DNA of 64,000 nt from Allolobophora icterica (taxonomy: Eukaryota; Annelida; Clitellata; Crassiclitellata; Lumbricidae): contig OY744610.1 in the NCBI GenBank assembly GCA_963556255.1, forward strand, positions 14,361,417-14,425,416. The letters run 5' to 3'. Both the position numbers and the translations under genes were made by a program. The notes under the pieces were generated by a model. That model was not told the DNA's origin and ran no database searches. It was given only the letters and a program-made list of their open reading frames with translations. Of this stretch, positions 44,012-55,770 are shown piece by piece (position 1 is the first letter of the stretch; each line of letters opens with the position of its first letter).

Positions 44012-46831
44012 TTAACAAAATTTTGCATAGACAACTTTCTGAAACTGCCGTTCAAGAAAGCAACGAATGATGTGCTCAAATGGAAGACAAGCTCTGAGTT
44101 TCTGAAATTCAAACATAACTTCAGAGAGTGAGTGATTACAGTCGATCAAACACCTTATTTTCAAATATCTTGCCAGAAAATGTTTCCCAAGAAAATAATG
44201 GCATTTCGCGGAGTAAGGCTGCAAAAGAACTATTGAAATCAAACGCTGATTATAGTAAATGCTTCGGGCGAAATGGTGCAGGAACTTCGACATTTCACTA
44301 GCTTCTCTTTTCAGTAAATCTTCATTTAAAGGTGATAAATAGCAGAAAAGTGTGTGAAATCCAAGCAAACACTGGATATCTCTGTCAAAATAAGCGTCAA
44401 GCGGTGGCAAAATAATTACATTTGCAATTGCAAGTTCCTTCAAATCGCTTCGCAAATCAGGCACATCCAGAATTCGTTCACACAAATGCAAAACTTCTCG
44501 ATGTTTATGACACGAGTATAAATACGCAGCATGGTAACAGTCAACTGTATTGCAGTCAATGCCAAAGTCTTTGCAGATCTCATTGTAAAACGATGTCATA
44601 TTTTCTAAAGAAAGTTTCATGAGCAATTGAATAATACCGTCTTCATTTGGAAAACAACATTCACTTGGCGCTTCTATTTTATTCACTGGATCATTTCTTT
44701 GATAAACGAGTTAAACATTCTTTCTTTTCTTTGATATTAAGGAAGATTTACAATTTGTAATAGCGAATAAAATGTCATCCAACGGAAATGTTGGAGTTTG
44801 AAAAATGTTGTTTAGTCGAAAAGCATCAGCTGTTCCTTCAATTGACGAAATTGTTAAATAATGAGCAAACACCTCAGGTGTAAGACGCAGATCTAGAAAA
44901 AACGGCCTCTTAGTACAATGCAAAGAAGCGTCTTTAGTCTTCCTGAAAATCAAATAAAATCCAATTATCTTTGAAATGTCTTCAATGTACAGCAAACAGC
45001 TTGCATTTAATGTTTCTGTATCCTCTTTTTCGGGATTTTCATTCATGATTATTCTCGAGCAAAGGTCTATGGCAATTTGATATTCTGATGCTGCAAAATG
45101 AAGAGCCGCCATGTAGGCCAATGTCGCCCTAGCGATCGTCTTTGTTTTAGAATCCTCAAATTCTAAAGCCTTCGTGAGAAGTCCCTTTGATATTTCAGAC
45201 ACAACTTGAAATTCTAGATCAGGATTTGATCCAGTCAGATTTTCCATCAGATCCTGAGCTCTTATGTAATATAACTGGCTTCTATAAACACCAGTGTTTG
45301 AAAGTCTTGGTAAGTTGTGGTGCTTGGACCTAAAGAATTTTGGTTTAATTGAAAGTTGCCTGATTTTGTCAACAAACCATACACTGTCATAGTGCATTTC
45401 ACTACATTCTAATAAACGAGCAGCGTGCAATATATTCAGCGTAGATCCATAAAGCCAATAGCATGATTCAATTTTTCCGAAAGGCCGACAATGGAATCCA
45501 TTCTCAAAAAGTGAACCAACTCTCAAAAGATATTTGGAAAAGTCGAGATATGTGAAGTTGAATCTATCCTCTACTGTGCCGTGTGCAAATTGAACATCAA
45601 GATAGAACCTAAACGAAACATAGAAGTCGATAGCATTTGATTTATCTGCCTTAATGGCTTCACAGGTGCGCAACATATGCTCACGGACACAGCTCAAGAC
45701 ACCAGAATTGCATTTTACATCAGAAAAATTAGTGGGACTTAGCTGCACATAATGTTCCACAAACCAAAGGCTCAAAATGTCGGAATCGCAAAAATAAATC
45801 AACCTTTTGACAGTTTCACCAACAATCTTCTGTTTAAATTTTTCGTGAAACAAATTTGCTTGAGGAATAAAATAGTTTGGACATCTTTTTCTTTTTAGCC
45901 ATTTTGAAAGTTTTTCCAATAAATTGATGCATATTTTAATGACAGATAAGGAATTCCACCATGCAGGTGACATCTCTTCACAAGACCACAGCATCAGTGT
46001 TTTAAAATGGTATGTACAGAGAACCTCGTCTTTCTTTGGACTATCTTGTTTGAATAGTTCTCTTTTGGCCAAGAATCTGAGCATATGATAAACAATCTGC
46101 TGAATTGGAGTCCAACTCTGAAGCAAAATGACTTCTGCAACTGAAAATGACAGCCTGCACTGGCGTTCGTCATTTCTGCTAGCAGGATGTTTTGCAGGTA
46201 CAACATGACAACCACTCTGTACAACCTCGCGGATGATGGCAGTCGTCGGCCAACCGTATTTTTTTCGTCGATTAGGCCAATCTTTTGCTTGTTTTGGCCA
46301 CTGTTGGCACCATATGGATACAACCATATCAAATGAAAGTGAATCTTCGTCAAGGAGACTTCCCCGATTCGCAGGACCAACCGGTTTTAGGTCTGTTAGG
46401 TATTGTTGATTCACATTTGGTGTTACTAGAAATACCGGTATTTGGAAGTTAGCCTTGATAAATTCAAAGATTTTGAGCTCCCAATTATACCTCATCTGTC
46501 CCAAAAGACGAAGTCGTACAAAAGCTGGATAATCAAGACTTGATTCTATGAAGAAGCACTTGATTGAATCAGCAATATGACGGATGTCATATGGCAATAC
46601 TGGCTGTTCATCTGTAAAGGCTAGTGAATCTGGTTTCAAATGAAACCAATCAACATCGCATATGCACGAATGTAACGGTTGAATGAAGAACTCAACAGAG
46701 CTGCCACATAAAATAGTATACCTATCCAAAGGAATGGTAGCTTGTAAATCCATGGAATCAAATACGGTTGTCTTGTATTTTGGAAGCATTTGACATGTAC
46801 GGACGATGAATTCCGACACTGTGTCGTCCAT
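44012..46831 (-). pseudogene. inverted Mab-21/cGAS-like paralog with one in-frame stop
   Basis: The copy parallels the 17,303-20,116 gene over its full length (about 939 codons against 937). The start is ATG 46,831-46,829, 2 nt after a splice acceptor (agttgcag). Nucleotidyltransferase features are kept at identical positions: CGS 42-44 and D59-x-D61 (CDVDWF). The third acid lies in SFDMVVSIWC, followed by QWPKQAKDW, KKYGWP, CRLSFSVAEVILLQSWTP and CPNYFIPQANLFHEKF. At 44,713-44,711 a TAA stands after KKRKNV where the paralog has a Leu codon. The frame then stays open for 224 codons (LVYQRNDPVNKIE onward). A short deletion near the end changes the last dozen residues. A 706-residue product retaining the whole enzyme domain is possible, so it may be a young pseudogene, a truncated functional gene, or a readthrough case. 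Confidence 0.8.
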
Positions 46832-46833
46832 TT

Positions 46834-47224
46834 CTGCAACTGAAAGAGAACAAACTAATTAGCGTCATCAGGATCATCACAATGTAGTCGTCGTCATCAT
46901 GATCAGGTATTATTGTTTTTTTTTTCTGTATTCATTTAGCGCCACTATAATATGACAACCATCAACTGATGGCAATGAGCAATTCCCTTAACACAGTAAT
47001 CGCCTACGTGTAAGTTCAAACTCGAATTCAAATCAATAGTCATACGTATACATGTATATAATTATGTGTATGTTTGTATACAATGTCATGTACGATTGTT
47101 GGTGTTTATATACATGAAGGTTTTATGTTACTGCAGCGATACTTATACCTGTGAATGGAGAAAAACTTCACTAATGGTCTCACGCAAAAAACTATGATTA
47201 AAGAACCAACTCGCATCCAGGACT
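46834..47224 (-). other. 5' intron and flank of the inverted paralog
   Basis: The acceptor lies at 46,835-46,834. Up to about 46,990 the sequence is similar to the upstream flank of the 17-kb copy. Beyond that it is AT-rich and unassigned. Confidence 0.5.
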
Positions 47225-47320
47225 AACTGTTAACATGTAACAGTATCGTATGTGGATATTTATGAAGCGCCACTCACAGCATAGACTATAGTTAGAGGCG
47301 CTCCCGGCAGCATTTTCGCC
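47225..47320 (-). repeat. retroposon 3' end
   Basis: atttatgaagcgccactcac and gttagaggcgctcccgg on the minus strand give the paired ggcgct blocks of LINE 3' ends here. Confidence 0.5.
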
Positions 47321-48084
47321 GATCCCAGTCCAGTACAACAGATATAGTCGGAGTCATGATAAGCCTGCACCTCGTAATTGGCTGTATATAGGTCATGTTA
47401 AAAATAGACACATGCTATGCTTTCCTCCATTTTGGTCTTACAGACTTATATACGCAATTTTCATTTATATTCAGTTATTTAATCAATAAAATGTCAAGTT
47501 ATCCTTTGTTACCGGAGGCTACACATATCTAACGCAAAACAGCGAAGCACGTTTAAAGTACGGATAGCCGAAGTTCGAGACGAAGCTGGTTTCAGGGTAG
47601 GTAGGCCTACATGTACACATTTTTCTACAGGCCCTAGTGACCACTAAATCTGTCCAACAATATCAAATGCAGAATTACCTGCTTTGGTGCTGCAACTAGT
47701 CGTGCTCCGTAGCCGAAGCTTTAACCATTGAGCTGAAAGTTAATAATAATAAGTAAGAAATTACAGAAGTTAATTTTTAAATTTAATTTATTCGCACTGG
47801 TGGTTGACAATATACTTTTTTAATAAATAGTAAATAGGCGCATACTATTTCGATACTATTTCAATAAGACCTTTTACATGGCTGTTTTAAATAGTGGCGT
47901 CAACAGTCAGAAACTATTGAAATACTATTGAAATAGTATTTACTATTTAAATAGTACTCAACACTGTTTCAATCAGTTTATCGGAGGGATGCACCACCGC
48001 TGGCCTTTTCAAATTGGCACCACGAACTGTAATAGCTGGTCTAACTGATGTGCCACATCAGTTACACCAGCTTTTGGAGATTTT
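47321..48084. other. unassigned sequence with an AT-rich inverted repeat cluster
   Basis: About 47,840-47,960 contains repeated actatttcaata and its reverse complement. No gene is supported. Confidence 0.35.
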
Positions 48085-48600
48085 CATCAATCAATCAATC
48101 AACTAGACATTTATATAGGGCGCTCTTTAAGGCAACTATTCAGAGGCGCTCCCAGCCCAACCTTGACGAAAGAGAACAGCCTTAAGAGCAGAAAAGAAAG
48201 AGGTGGACGAATCTCGAGGAAGAGACCGCAGTTCGAGAGGAAGGCCATTCCAGATAGTGGGACCGGCAACGGAGAATGCTGGCTGTTGCATGATTGCAGT
48301 GCGAGCGAAAGGAACATGTAAGTCACCACGGGCGGTGGAACGGAGTGAACGGCGACCATAGAAGTGCGGACGCTAGAAAGCAGAGCTCGCGTAGATAGAA
48401 AGGAGCGCGGCCAAGCTGACACTGCCAGACAATAGAAGCAACCCGGTATACAATGCGTTGCGAAAAGGAAGCCAGTGGAGAACGTCACGCATGTAGTCAG
48501 ACACGTGACCAAACTTAGGGATGCGCCCAACGAGGCAGGCAGCAGAGCGTAGGACGCGTTCAAGGCAATGCAGTCGAGTGTGAGGGAGACCAAGTTCTTA
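48085..48600 (-). mobile_element. LINE 3' coding end
   Basis: On the minus strand, in a frame other than the longest open one, it reads QPAFSVAGPTIWNGLPLELR and then LKAVLFRQGWAGSASE. It then passes paired ggcgct blocks and ends in a gattgattgattg tail at about 48,087. This is a 5'-truncated LINE end. Confidence 0.65.
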
Positions 48601-50415
48601 TTTAGGGGGGGGGGGTGTTTTGGGTGTTTAAACAGCTCCCGAAATTAAATAATGTAAAAATTCAATAATGCATTTACTAACACCAAAAGCCCGCATGTAA
48701 AATAATACTGGATTTGGTTAAATTCTTGAGGTGCCCAAGGCCCCCAAAATACACGAATTGCCGAAATTTTGCATGGGTGGCATGAATTTTTTATACTTGC
48801 AATGTGATTTTTTCACTATTGTGATTTTATTTTGGTAAAGTCTGTTGTAAATATATTGAAGACTGAAAGGTAGACTTCAAGAATGTCAGCCAAACAGCCA
48901 AAAGCAATACAGACTAGTAGCTGTCCAGTACTTGGTATTCCTTCAGAATTGTCTCAAACAGTGCTTCCGACATGTGCTGACATGACGGAGTTCTTACTAA
49001 TTGTTCCTGATGACCTGAAGCGAGATTAAACAGTAATTGGTTCAGCAGTAGCAGAAGCAAAGAACTCTGGGTGCTGTGGCAAGGGAATGTGACAGATACG
49101 TTCGTACGATGTTTCTGATCGAAGAGCTGCTAGACTAGTGCATGAAAGTGACACATCGCAGGTCGACAGGAGTAAAATTCGCAGAGAATGAGAGTCAGAA
49201 AATATTTACAAGCAAGTGAACCAGATTCCATAACAGGGTACTATTTTTATAGAAGGAAAGACAAAACTATAGAGTGCAAGTGAAAAAATGAAGATGGTAT
49301 TATCCGAATATGATACTGACTTTGAGACATCTCCTACAGAAACTCGATAGTGTAACACATGGTCGTAAAACGTTGTCTGGTCCAATTGGTAAAACAAACC
49401 AAGCATGTGGAAACAAATCAGTAGTTCCCTTCACAGCAATTGCACTTGACAATTTTCTGTGTATTGATAATGCCCATATAAGCCCCAAATAGAAGTATTT
49501 GTACAATGGTCCGATATGTCAAGCTATATCTGCTAGGAAATGCCCTGACGAAGTTGTTACTCGAAAACCAGCTCTAGTAGTTCATTGAAGATGGCTTACA
49601 ACTGCTAACAGAATTCTGCTTGAAATAGCTCTGTTCTATACAAGTCAAGTCATGAAACACGAATTTTGCATAGGTAATGTATAAAATGGTTAAACTGCAA
49701 TCACAGGCTATTGCAAATTTCATGCAAATAATGACAGTGACACTGCAATAACGTTAATGCTACAAATAGAATTTTATTTCGTTGGTATTCTTTAACCAAA
49801 AAACACTACTCCAGACTGACCGCCATCTTGTCCGCCATTTTGTTTTATGGCATTGCTACATATGTGTCTTTAGTTCCATCGCATTCCTTGACCCCGAAAA
49901 TGTTAATTTAGACTCTAAAATCATGTTTCCATGATATACATGACTCTACTTATAGCCATTTGAAGATATTGGCCACCATTTTGGCCGCCATCTTGTTTTT
50001 CCATGCAACCACTAAAAATTCAGCTTGCTAACCACGATTTTCTTTTTCAGCAGGGTCAATTTAGTCTAGAAACACCTTTTAGCAAATTGTTACATGATTT
50101 GCTTCTAACAAGGTTATTTTAAAATTCCAAGCCTAGTCTATTATGGAAGTTGTCAATTTCTGGGTTATAATGGGATAGGTTTTCACCTTTGGGGCATCTC
50201 AAAACATAGTACTAGAGGCAAGATATTTTACGCTAGGAAAAACTAGTATCTATGCACAAGTTTAGCACCCCCTGCCAATTGCAGATTCCTTAAAATTTTG
50301 TAGCTATAACTTTCACTCCACCCTAATACATAGTACATAGTGGAGCTAATGCTAACCCTATCGTTGACCTTAATCTGAACACTGGCCGTAACTAGAATTA
50401 ACAAAATTAATATTA
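48601..50415. other. unassigned sequence with palindromic-array units
   Basis: About 48,880-49,150 gives MSAKQPKAIQTSSCPVLGIP and LPTCADMTEFLLIV before stops, a decayed coding relic I cannot name. About 49,815-50,010 contains two diverged units of the 25,778-27,411 array (ttggccgccatcttg, attccttgacc). The rest is AT-rich. Confidence 0.4.
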
Positions 50416-50423
50416 GCCAGGTT

Positions 50424-50849
50424 CAGGGCCGCCGACAGAGATTCCGGGCTCCTAGGCAGTGCAGTCGCGGGCCCCTAGGCAGAACATTCTCGGGCCCCTA
50501 GGCAGAGCAGTTACGGGTCTCTAAACTATCTTTAGGCTTTAAATAAACTTAAATATAATATCGTACGGTCGTACGAGAAAAAAAACAAATTGAAATACTA
50601 AAAGTGCGTGTACGACCGTACAATATTATATTTATATAATCTACAACTATGATTTTATTCAGATGCTTGAAGTTTAAACTGATTGTAGTTAAGCGTCAGA
50701 TAAGATATTTTAAAAGGCATAAATCATAAACTTTGTATAACTGATTATAATATTTTTCATAAGTTGATTGCGGGCCCGTCCCGGGCCCCTAAAAAGTCGC
50801 CGGGCCCCTGGGCATTTCCCCCCTTGCCCCTCCCCTCTCGGCGGGCCTG
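50424..50849. mobile_element. hAT MITE with internal inverted repeat
   Basis: The left end is cagggccgccgacag. The right end, reverse-complemented, is caggcccgccgagag. The perfect 8-bp duplication gccaggtt lies at 50,416-50,423 and 50,850-50,857. cgggcccctaggcag is repeated on the left. Inside, 50,550-50,575 and 50,607-50,634 form a near-perfect inverted repeat (cgtacggtcgtacg core). Confidence 0.85.
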
Positions 50850-51583
50850 GCCAGGTTACACATTCAGTAATAATTATCGGCAATACTTCACACGGAAGTT
50901 GATGATGCATAAGGCAACATGTAGAAAGCTAGTGACACAGAGCCAAAAATTTAAGGTCAACAACAAGAAAGTTTGTTCAGATAGAACGGTTCTAGCGTAC
51001 ATTGTAATCAGACAAAAGTAGGCCTAATTTGAAGGCCTAGTGGAACAGACATGTGAATGTGCAACATTGCATATAAAACTTAACTATGGGTTTGTTTAAT
51101 GCAAGTCTTGGCTGAAAAACTGCAGACCATTAGTTACAACACGTGGAGAGTCAGCAAAATGTATCCTCATTCACGCTGTGTCAACCTCTTCCGACTCGAT
51201 ATGAGGTGTCGGCTCAAAACTGATTCACGATCTCAACACACTAAGCGTCCGTACAAGCACACTGGTTGTTCTAATTCACTGCGCATTGTTGTTAAGAGGT
51301 GAGCACACTGAGCAGAGGAGTTGTTATTATTTCAGCTGTGTGCTGAAATTGCAATATTTTCATAATATTTCCTCATATACATTATTTATGTGAATTATTA
51401 GTATTCTAATGATCATTGAGTCTGATTGCAACATTTATTTATGTTATAAATTTGTCAAAACAAATATACATTGGATTGGCCATAAATGTTGTATTATCTA
51501 GGATTGTAAAGTACTCAAGAAGTCACAGTGCAGCCAAAAATAGTGTCTATCCGACCATTGTAATGATAGATCATTGCCACAAT

Positions 51584-52956
51584 CAGGGGCGGATCCAGGA
51601 GGCTTATGAGGGGGGCCAAAATAACACATGCATACTTTCTGTACATGCATACATACATATATACATGCAAACATACACATACACAATCATGCACACATAA
51701 TTACATACATACATACTTACATGCTAGAACAGCTATGGCTTAGTCCCGATCTTTTGCCTCAATTGGTCCCTCTCTCTGGAATACACTGTTTCCTTCTACT
51801 CGCTCTCAAATTTTAATAAGTAACCCCTCATCTTGTTTTGCTTTCCTCCAGACTTATTTCTTTTCTCTTGGCCTTGCGCACTTGTAGCGCCTCTGAACGG
51901 TTCACCCTACTAGAGGCGCTTTATAAATGTTTAAATACAATACAATACATACATGTATACATGCCGTTACAAAGCGCCCGCCACTTTGTTATTTTAAAGC
52001 GTTTTCCGTACACCCAAAAAGTGAAGAAATTGTTTTCGCGCGTGATCGAAATTTTATTCCTCTTTTTTTGACTAGGTCAGTTCAAATAAGATCGCCGCTT
52101 TACATTCATACGTACTGTTCTTTTTTCAGCCGGAACGCGCCGGAGCGGCGTTCCCACATCTTTTTCAGCTACTAAAAAATTATTTATTTATTTTAATAAT
52201 AATAAAAATTATTTAATAATAATAATAATAATAATAGTTAATTTAATTAAAATAAGTTCAGTGTTGTGAACTGTTTTCAGTGTTTACTGAGACTCCTCCC
52301 AACCCCGATGCCGTTTTTCTCGGGATTTGCCCTCGACTTTAGCCCTTTCATTATTGTTCAGTTTCGGAACTTATTGTTCAGTTCTGGAACCGTTTTTGTA
52401 GAAAAAAGCACTGCATACATATACTGCATCACCTTGTCACCTTGTGCTGTCAGCTCTCGGAGCTCTAGCGATCGTCATGATAAACATTCTCCATTGTTTC
52501 CTATTCGAAGTCAAGTCCCTTAGTTCTTCCAGGTTCATGCTAGTTACACCGTTTATTTATATACTGCATACATATATAATTACATACATACATACTTACA
52601 TACATATATAATACACACATAATTATACATACTTACATGCATACATACATATATATATATATATACATGTACATGCCGTTACAAAGTGCCTGCCACTTTG
52701 TTGTTTTAAAGCATTTTCTGTGCACCACAAAAAGTCAAGAAACTTTTTGGCCTCTTTTTTGACTAGGTCAGTTCAAAAGTGTCTCCTAAACTAATAAATC
52801 AAATTGTTCGGTTTTATTTTATCATTTTCTTTATATTTTGTCGTGTTATTTTCCTCGTGAAAGATCACGTAGTGATCATAATTTACGTCGTGATGGGTAA
52901 ATATCAAATGGGGGGCCATGGCAGGATTGCCCTCTCCCCTCTTGGATTCGCCTCTG
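51584..52956. mobile_element. hAT element with nested LINE tail
   Basis: The left end is caggggcggatccagg. The right end, reverse-complemented, is cagaggcgaatccaag. The perfect 8-bp duplication gccacaat lies at 51,576-51,583 and 52,957-52,964. ggggggcc blocks sit inside both ends. It contains catacata microsatellites, a LINE 3' end (about 51,715-51,950) and two copies of a roughly 130-bp block (51,955-52,090 and 52,670-52,785). Confidence 0.85.
51715..51955 (+). mobile_element. LINE 3' end inside the hAT element
   Basis: It shows the cttgcgcacttgtagcgcc and ctagaggcgctttataaatg blocks seen at the end of the 38,860-39,328 LINE (gcactgagggcgcctctgaa), followed by an aatacaatacaatac tail. Coding frames are broken. 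Confidence 0.6.
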
Positions 52957-53420
52957 GCCACAATCACTCCACTGACAACGCTGCTGCTCTGACGTTTCAT
53001 GACATGAGTCCAGAGACAAAGCAGACATTGTTGGACCTGTTCCACCATGGTCACTCCACATTATCAGTCTTGTACTTTGTTGGACATGTTCCACCATGGT
53101 CACTGTACACCATCAGCCTTGTACTGTCTGAAAACTGACTTGCTGCTGAAACATGGTGATGAATACTTCCATGTGGCTGCTGAAGGTCACTTTCTGCCTT
53201 CAGTTATCCGAGTCTAGAAGCTATATGACTCCGAGTTCAGGCGAGAGCATGGTGCAATGTCTGGTGAAGACATGTTATCTAACATTGGGAAAACTGCTTT
53301 TCGCTTTCGTCGTCACAAATTGTTAATAATTTGCGACGAATTGGCTGAGTATGTGGAAGCGACGTGCCGCGTAAGGGCTCTGAGTAGCCAAGAAGCTGTT
53401 TCTGCCCTTAAATGTAACAA

Positions 53421-54139
53421 ATAGGCATGGTAATTTACATTCAATGTTATACAATGTCAAAGTTTCCCATGGCCCTTTCGTGTACAACACAACACTCAAA
53501 TTAACCTGCTTTATTACTGGCCAGTCGGTGGCTATAGGGCCTACACGTTAATATGCTTTAACAATTTCCATTCCATTCTATTTATTGTTAAAAAACAATC
53601 AGTGAAGAAAATCAGGCAATAACACGATATGCAATAAAGGGACCAATGCCCCGCTTAATTAGGGACGCCCATGTGTCATAGATAATCTAGGATGGAACTT
53701 GGTTGATCAATTAAAATGTTTTAGGAGATCAGACCCAAATCAAGTGATCCAGAACGGGCACAAAAGGCCATAAATACATTGCGACCACCTATAACAGCAT
53801 AACTATTGACGCTGGGTTTTACCACTGTTTGACCACGCCCATTTTGGTCTCCGACTAGGTAGGGCAGTGTAAAACTATTCCCATGCACGCCACTTGCCGG
53901 TGGCCTTTAGTCATAACCTAGCTGGTCCGGCCTAAGGGGTTTAAGACCTACTATTGGTTGCGACCTCTTCATACACGCGGGGGCACTAGCCTAACAAAAC
54001 AGAAGCGGATACGGCTGATATGCCTTGGCAAATTTAAGAGTGCATAATGCCTATAGCGTCAATCAGTTATCTCTTCAAGTGAAATGATAGTGAAAGTCTT
54101 ATTCCATAATTTCTCTAGTTGCTCTTTTGGCGAACGTAT
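53421..54139. other. unassigned sequence
   Basis: No supported gene or element. It contains GC-rich patches such as gaccacgcccattttgg without a recognised meaning. Confidence 0.3.
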
Positions 54140-54144
54140 CCTCA

Positions 54145-54655
54145 GGATATAGGTAACGGTTCCACGAGAAATGGTTCACGACAAATGGTTCACCGACAAA
54201 TGGTTAACGGTCAAATGGTTCACGGACAAGTGGTTCACGATCCTTCGGCTCCTAGTTTGAGCTATATTTTCATCATCGTTCATCCAGCGTCTAGTTTGAG
54301 CTTTGTTTTCATCGCTCTTCTAACTTCTAGTTTGTGTTTTTTACATTGGACTACGAAAAATCATTTTGAGCTCTATTTTCACCAAAGTATAAGCTGTTTC
54401 AGCGATAAAAAATATAGCTCAAACAAGAAGCTGGATGAACGATGGTGAAGATGTAGCTCAAACTAGAAACTGGATGAACGATGTTGAAAATGTAGCTCAA
54501 ACTAAAAACTGGAAGATCGATGAAAATAGAGCTCAAACTCGAAGCTGGATTCTCGATGAAAATGTAGCTCAAACTAGAGCTGGAAGATCGTGAACCATTT
54601 ACAAGTCTATGAACCATTTTTCCGTGAACCATTTGTCATGACTCCAGAGGTAACT
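54145..54655. mobile_element. foldback-like element built from tandem repeats
   Basis: The left arm has about five atggttcac-gacaa units (54,168-54,240), then tagtttgagctatattttca-type units. The right arm is the inverted equivalent: about five units of about 30 bp (tagctcaaactagaagctgg) and then gaaccatt repeats ending near 54,640. aggtaac occurs just outside both ends (about 54,151 and 54,649), a likely 7-8-bp target duplication. No coding capacity. Confidence 0.6.
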
Positions 54656-54834
54656 ATGTGTTATGGCTATCAAGAGCACATATAGCACACACTCTTGTTT
54701 AATCTCATAAATCGAATCTGTACTTAACTTTATATTTGTTGAGTCGTTTTCAAAAAGTATCTTGTGCCTCAGTCTAAGCCATAAATAACTCGAGGTCGAA
54801 CACACGAATCCTCTCTATATATGTGGATGCTCGA

Positions 54835-54990
54835 TGTAGTGTTCAGAGTTAACGGGAAAAGGCGCTATATGAAAATATATATCTTATCTTATCTTATCTT
54901 ATATGATTATTTATAAAGCGCCTCTCACAGCATAGACTATTCAGTGGCGCCAGCGAACCGGAAGGGACAGATAGAGAACAGTGAAGCATT
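54835..54990. repeat. two retroposon 3' ends meeting tail to tail
   Basis: 54,858-54,901 is a plus-strand end (aaggcgctatatgaaaatat with an atcttatcttatctt tail). Immediately after, 54,902-54,960 is a minus-strand end (gattatttataaagcgcctc, tcagtggcgcc). Confidence 0.5.
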
Positions 54991-55079
54991 GAAGGACGTT
55001 TAGAGTTTAAGATAACTAATAAATGCTTGAACATTACATTCGTATAAATAAGTAGTTATTCTTGATTAGCTATAAAATT

Positions 55080-55770
55080 ACTAAATAAATAGAATTTGTT
55101 CTTACTGTTAAACGTGTTGAATCTTTTTTTTACCGGCTTCTCTTGTGTTTCCTCCTGTCACAAGACTAGAAGTCCAATGCAACAACCTACAAATGTAGGG
55201 GTGCATAGTTGCATACAATTACATACTCAGTGATGCATTATTAGCCAAGCAGCTGCTGGCTGATTATAGGCCTACAGATGGAAAACCCAGAAAAAATTTG
55301 TGGCTGCTATATTTAGGTTTTAGACTCACCCAAACTTCATCATCATCAGTTCCTGATGCCAGTGATTTGGCAGTGATGGGGACAAATAAATTATCTCCAT
55401 TGTCCTCGGTCATTTGTCAAGTCCATTGCTCCCCTTAGTGTTAGTCCAAGTGGTTATGTCCTCATTTTATGTTATCTATCCAGCGAAGTCTTGGTATGCC
55501 TTTGTTTCTCCTTTCTTCGAATCTTCCATTTAAGTGCATTGCGTGGTATTCGGTCAACTGACATTCTCTCGACGTGTCCATCCAACCTTAATACTGACCA
55601 ATTTAGCATGGATCTTCTATTTATTATGCTCAGCTGCTTTCACTTTGTTAACCCTAGGTGTTAGCCGTAGGTAGCCTGACTTCTGTGTTCTGTGACCTGT
55701 TGGATTTCGATTTATCCAACGCTTTACTATTCTGACTACGGTCTCACTTGAATCGACCATCTTTTGACGC
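55080..55770 (-). mobile_element. RTE-like LINE 3' fragment
   Basis: Inverted counterpart of 12,905-13,580. Shared blocks include ttatccaacgctttac, the tcctcggtcatttgtcaag / gacaaatgaccgaggac pair, and ttgttcttactgttaaac. Frames are broken. Confidence 0.55.

Larger units (their letters stand above)
51110..53420 (+). pseudogene. decayed coding relic split by a hAT element
   Basis: A first part (about 51,150-51,300) reads CVNLFRLDMRCRLKTDSRSQ and TGCSNSLRIVVKR and ends at a strong donor (aagag|gtgagc). A later part reads MIDHCHN up to the hAT at 51,584. It resumes after it as HSTDNAAALTFHDMSPETKQ, LLDLFHHGHSTLSAL, KTDLLLKHGDEYFHVAAEGH, FRREHGAMSGEDMLSNIGK and FRRHKLLIICDELAEYVEAT. The H-x-HNH and LF..GH...AL order resembles the N-terminal DNA-binding region of FAR1/MULE-like proteins, but this is only a guess. 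Three lesions are visible: the hAT insertion, a 49-bp tandem duplication (53,028-53,076 and 53,077-53,125) that shifts the frame, and a TAG after PSVIRV. Confidence 0.5.

Noticed and set aside
48111..48593. 160-codon minus-strand frame as a membrane protein
   Set aside because: It is a shadow frame of a LINE end whose real frame reads FSVAGPTIWNGLPLELR.
54119..54448. 109-codon frame over the foldback arm
   Set aside because: It is produced by tandem repeats of the element and has no independent support.
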